From contig JAEUHM010000003.1 of the NCBI GenBank assembly GCA_016795485.1, forward strand, positions 62,001 through 126,000: a stretch of 64,000 nucleotides of DNA, given 5' to 3'. A model generated the notes under the pieces. The model did no database searches, was not told where the DNA came from, and saw only the letters and a program-made list of their open reading frames with translations. Numbering within the stretch: the first letter of the stretch is position 1; each line of letters begins with the position of its first letter. This DNA is from Verrucomicrobiaceae bacterium (GTDB lineage: Bacteria; Verrucomicrobiota; Verrucomicrobiia; Verrucomicrobiales; Verrucomicrobiaceae). The translations under genes were made by a program, and so were the position numbers. Positions 61,386 through 64,000 of this stretch are shown here, piece after piece.

Positions 61386-62738
61386 ATGCAATACATCTCC
61401 ACGCGTGGTCAGACAGAGCCACACACGTTCAGTGCTGCAGTAGAAGCCGGTCTGGCCCCGGACCAGGGTCTCTTTTTGCCCTCTGCACTGCCCGATATCT
61501 CGCAAAAGCTCAGTCAATGGGCAAACCTGTCGTATCCAGAACTCGCGGCTGAGTTTTTTCAGATGTTTGCGCCTGAAATCAGCCCTGATGAATGGAGAAA
61601 ACTCACTGCAGCTGCATACTCCAAGTTTGATGATCCTTTGGTTGCACCGCTCAAGAAGCTTTCGAATCGCACCTTCGTGCTAGAGTTGTTTCATGGACCT
61701 ACATTAGCCTTCAAGGACTTTGCGCTCCAGTTACTGGGCTTGTTGTACAAGCGCCAGGTAGAACATAGCGGGAAGAAACTCACTGTTTTGGGAGCTACCT
61801 CCGGTGACACAGGTTCTGCCGCCATTCATGGCTGCTTGGGGCAAGATGGAATCCGCATATTCATTCTCTACCCAGCAGGACGAGTTGCACCCTTGCAGGA
61901 ACGGCAAATGGCCTGCACGGGGGCTGCCAACGTTTACGCCATCCCAGTTCCTGGGGTTTTTGATGATGCTCAGCGCATTGTGAAGGACATTTTCGGTGAC
62001 ACCAAGTTTGCTTCTCAGACAAACCTCTCGGCGGTTAACTCCATTAACATCGCAAGGGTGCTTGCTCAGTGCGTCTACTACATCTGGGCGTGGTTACGCT
62101 TGCCGGAGGCCGCACGAGACAAAGTGGAGTTTGTCGTACCGACTGGCAACTTCGGTAATGTGCTGGCGGGTTGGCTGGCACGTCGGATGGGGCTGCCTGT
62201 GAGCGGCTTCCGCGTGGCAACCAATCACAATGACATTCTGCATCGTTTCTTCAGCACCGGGACTTACTCGGCAGGAGTATTGCGTCCATCTCATGCTCCG
62301 AGCATGGATATCCAGGCCGCTTCCAATTTTGAGCGATATCTCTATTACCTCGTTGGAGAGAATCCCGCTCGTGTCCGTGACCTCATGGCCGAGATCAAGG
62401 CAGGGCGTTCCGTATCGCTCGACTTGAGCCGCGAGACGGTATTCCGCTCGAGTGCGATGGATAATCATGGAATCGAGGAAACCATCTCAAGGGTATACCA
62501 CGACACGGGCTACGTGCTTGATCCGCACACGGCCACCGCCTTTAGTTCCATGGCTCCAAGCGACACCACCAGTGTGGTGCTCAGTACCGCCCATCCTGCC
62601 AAGTTCCCGGACGTTATCTACAAGGCGATTGGCTTGGAAGCGACTCATCCATCACTTGAGGCGCTCAAGGCACTTCCTTTGCAGACGTATCCACAGGAAG
62701 CCAGTGTGGAGGCGATCAAGGCGTTCATCACGCGCTGA
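61386..62738 (+). CDS. thrC: threonine synthase
   Basis: A 450-residue PLP enzyme: N-terminal YISTRGQ.. of the ThrC family, GPTLAFKDFA with PLP Lys110, GATSGDTGSAA and VPTGNFGNVLAG phosphate-binding loops. It makes threonine from O-phosphohomoserine. It belongs to the longer proteobacterial-like form. Its stop and that of the convergent exonuclease-family gene are 1 bp apart. Confidence 0.95.
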   Translation: MQYISTRGQTEPHTFSAAVEAGLAPDQGLFLPSALPDISQKLSQWANLSYPELAAEFFQMFAPEISPDEWRKLTAAAYSKFDDPLVAPLKKLSNRTFVLELFHGPTLAFKDFALQLLGLLYKRQVEHSGKKLTVLGATSGDTGSAAIHGCLGQDGIRIFILYPAGRVAPLQERQMACTGAANVYAIPVPGVFDDAQRIVKDIFGDTKFASQTNLSAVNSINIARVLAQCVYYIWAWLRLPEAARDKVEFVVPTGNFGNVLAGWLARRMGLPVSGFRVATNHNDILHRFFSTGTYSAGVLRPSHAPSMDIQAASNFERYLYYLVGENPARVRDLMAEIKAGRSVSLDLSRETVFRSSAMDNHGIEETISRVYHDTGYVLDPHTATAFSSMAPSDTTSVVLSTAHPAKFPDVIYKAIGLEATHPSLEALKALPLQTYPQEASVEAIKAFITR

Positions 62739-62739
62739 T

Positions 62740-63741
62740 TTACTCCGGCTTTGTGGGTGTTGAAGCTGTCGGAGGCTCTGGGGCTTCGTCGTCTTTTGAG
62801 TTGTAAGGTTCCAAGTTGATATTGAGCACGATCGGACGGTGATCGCTGGCTTCGTCAAAATCTTTGGACGAATAGATGAATGACTTTCTCCAGCCTGCAT
62901 ACCGCTTCATTTCCGGGCTGATGAAAAAGTAGTCGAGTCGGCCATACTCATCCGCAGTATCCCAAAAATGAGTCCAAACCTCGCCGTTAATGTCCCTCAG
63001 CAATACATCGCTCATGAGGAGTTCTGGCTGGGCACGGTCTCCGATGATCTCGGCAATTGGGGGCTCGTGGCGGCGCTCATTGAAGTCACCATACGCCACG
63101 ACTTTGGTTTTTGGGTCAGCTGTGAGAATCCCATCCAAGTGTTTGCGCAAGAGATGAGCCTCATTGCGCCGCATCAGAGCTTGATCAGCCTCTGGCACAT
63201 CGCGCATCGACTTCAAATGGACTCCCACTGCGCGGAACTTGAACTGGGGATTAACCTCAATAGTGACGTCCAGTATCCCACGCTGCATAGGGAACACCGC
63301 TTCACCGATGAGATACTGAAGTTTACGCTGTGAGTTGCGCTCCACGATGGGGAACTTGCTCAGAAGCCCGAGCATGCGAGTTGGATCGCCACCATTTGCG
63401 ACTTCGTAGTGCGGCAAGTCAAGGCCTGCGAGTTTTAGCCGCTTCTGCATGTCTAGCAGATCAGCTTCTCCCCCAATCTCACAGAGTCCAAGCACCTCCG
63501 GGTGGATGCTATTGATGATCTCCACCACCTTGGCCTTCTCTTTCTCCGGTTTGGAGGCGATCTCAACGCGCTCGCCATACTTCCGGTCCATAAGAAGCCA
63601 GTTCTTCACATTATAAGCACAGAAGCGGAACGATTCCGCCTCGGAGACACCCACGGGCACTGTGGGTTGCTGGGCAATGGAGTTGCCAAAGACCAGCAGC
63701 GAGGCCGCCCAGATTGTATGAAAAAGCCGAGCGGCGCGCAT
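62740..63741 (-). CDS. secreted endonuclease/exonuclease/phosphatase-family protein
   Basis: The ATG at 63741 is preferred to 63966: the product then starts with a signal peptide (MRAARLFHTIWAASLLVFG) and does not run over the TatA gene. The 333-residue EEP-fold protein has the motifs YNVKNW, GLCEIGGE, VHLKSMRD, YGDFNE and SDHRPIV, including the catalytic His/Asp pair. The family hydrolyses phosphodiesters of nucleic acids or lipids; being exported, it may act on extracellular substrates. Lies 16 bp downstream of tatA and may be co-transcribed. Confidence 0.88.
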   Translation of the reverse strand: MRAARLFHTIWAASLLVFGNSIAQQPTVPVGVSEAESFRFCAYNVKNWLLMDRKYGERVEIASKPEKEKAKVVEIINSIHPEVLGLCEIGGEADLLDMQKRLKLAGLDLPHYEVANGGDPTRMLGLLSKFPIVERNSQRKLQYLIGEAVFPMQRGILDVTIEVNPQFKFRAVGVHLKSMRDVPEADQALMRRNEAHLLRKHLDGILTADPKTKVVAYGDFNERRHEPPIAEIIGDRAQPELLMSDVLLRDINGEVWTHFWDTADEYGRLDYFFISPEMKRYAGWRKSFIYSSKDFDEASDHRPIVLNINLEPYNSKDDEAPEPPTASTPTKPE

Positions 63742-63757
63742 GGCGATTGAATCGGGA

Positions 63758-64000
63758 TCAGGCGTCCTGATGGTCTCGCTCACGGGAAACCGTATTGGAG
63801 GCAGAACGCGTGGCATTGGCGTCAATCGAGGGACGCTCTGCTTCATCTTGGGCTTTGTGTAACTCTTGCTCAAACTCTTCACGGGCACGCTTAAACTCGC
63901 CCATGCTCTTGCCCAAACTGCGGGCAAAAGTGGGAAGCTTCTTCGCACCGAAAAGAACGAGGACAAGAATCGCGATAATAATCAGCTCGGGTGTGCCGAG
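63758..64000 (-). CDS. tatA: twin-arginine translocase TatA, C-terminal part (5' end outside)
   Basis: The minus-strand frame is open to the window edge; 80 residues are visible. It begins [23 protein letters not shown], the TatA/E transmembrane helix and hinge, then an amphipathic helix ([21 protein letters not shown]) and a charged tail. It would carry folded Tat substrates such as the DUF1552 protein. The frame ends at 63758-63760. Distinguishing TatA from TatB is not fully possible, but the FGAKKLP form favours TatA. Confidence 0.88.
   Translation of the reverse strand, partial: LGTPELIIIAILVLVLFGAKKLPTFARSLGKSMGEFKRAREEFEQELHKAQDEAERPSIDANATRSASNTVSRERDHQDA

Noticed and set aside
63742-63966. 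N-terminal extension of the exonuclease-family gene to 63966
   Set aside because: It would run over the tatA gene and lacks similarity to the family; the start at 63741 has a proper signal peptide.

Overview
The window looks like a chromosomal segment of a Verrucomicrobia-type bacterium (PVC superphylum), closest in feel to Prosthecobacter/Verrucomicrobium. The evidence is gene content: several PVC-type cytochrome c proteins (DUF1549/DUF1553, DUF1587/1592/1588/1585, DUF1552, TIGR02604/TIGR02603 types), an ECF sigma factor paired with a TPR Ser/Thr kinase, secreted FG-GAP and CehA/McbA-like PHP proteins, L,D-transpeptidases, and many starts without an obvious Shine-Dalgarno. No rRNA operon, prophage, insertion sequence or CRISPR array is seen. 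The species call is inference.

Layout. 1-12.5 kb: end of a heme-binding protein, a giant DUF1549/DUF1553 cytochrome, a lipoprotein divergent from a beta-barrel/FecR pair, a kinase-sigma pair, a secreted trypsin and a HEAT-like anchored protein. 12.5-19.3 kb: a tightly coupled six-gene minus-strand operon for glycerol phosphate metabolism (HAD phosphatase, GlpD, SorC-type regulator, periplasmic GlpQ-like phosphodiesterase, AraM-type sn-glycerol-1-phosphate dehydrogenase, GlpT-like carrier), in which each stop overlaps the next start by 4 bp. 19.4-30.1 kb: methyltransferase, an M48-like protein lacking zinc ligands, a Phd/PIN toxin-antitoxin pair, an HpcH-type aldolase, IspH, an L,D-transpeptidase, a sorbosone-dehydrogenase-like secreted protein, an ACP-like protein with no serine and permuted order, and RecQ.

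30.1-33.6 kb is the most accessory-looking part: a tandem ~101-bp hairpin repeat, an unrecognised FN3-like protein, a 21-bp phased repeat array of about 19 periods, and a three-gene ATGA-coupled cluster with a DUF350 membrane protein. 33.6-49 kb: secreted PVC proteins (DUF1592 and DUF1552 genes separated by a YcaQ-like DNA glycosylase gene, an FG-GAP protein, an oxidoreductase, membrane proteins, HupE-like protein, PHP hydrolase, heme-binding dehydrogenase). 49-64 kb: mostly housekeeping: DinB/HxlR divergent pair, clpB, fabF, a HAD mutase-like protein, a CbiX-DR2241 fusion, scpA, tRNA-Gly(CCC), a second L,D-transpeptidase, rhodanese, a D,D-carboxypeptidase homologue that has lost its catalytic serine, pfkA, thrC, a secreted exonuclease/phosphatase-family protein and the end of tatA.

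How genes work together. The glycerol phosphate operon contains enzymes for both enantiomers (GlpD for sn-G3P, AraM for sn-G1P), supplied by a periplasmic phosphodiesterase and a carrier, with the regulator encoded inside the operon. The two L,D-transpeptidases and the inactive-looking D,D-carboxypeptidase point to peptidoglycan remodelling. All functional calls come from reading motifs; no database search was run.
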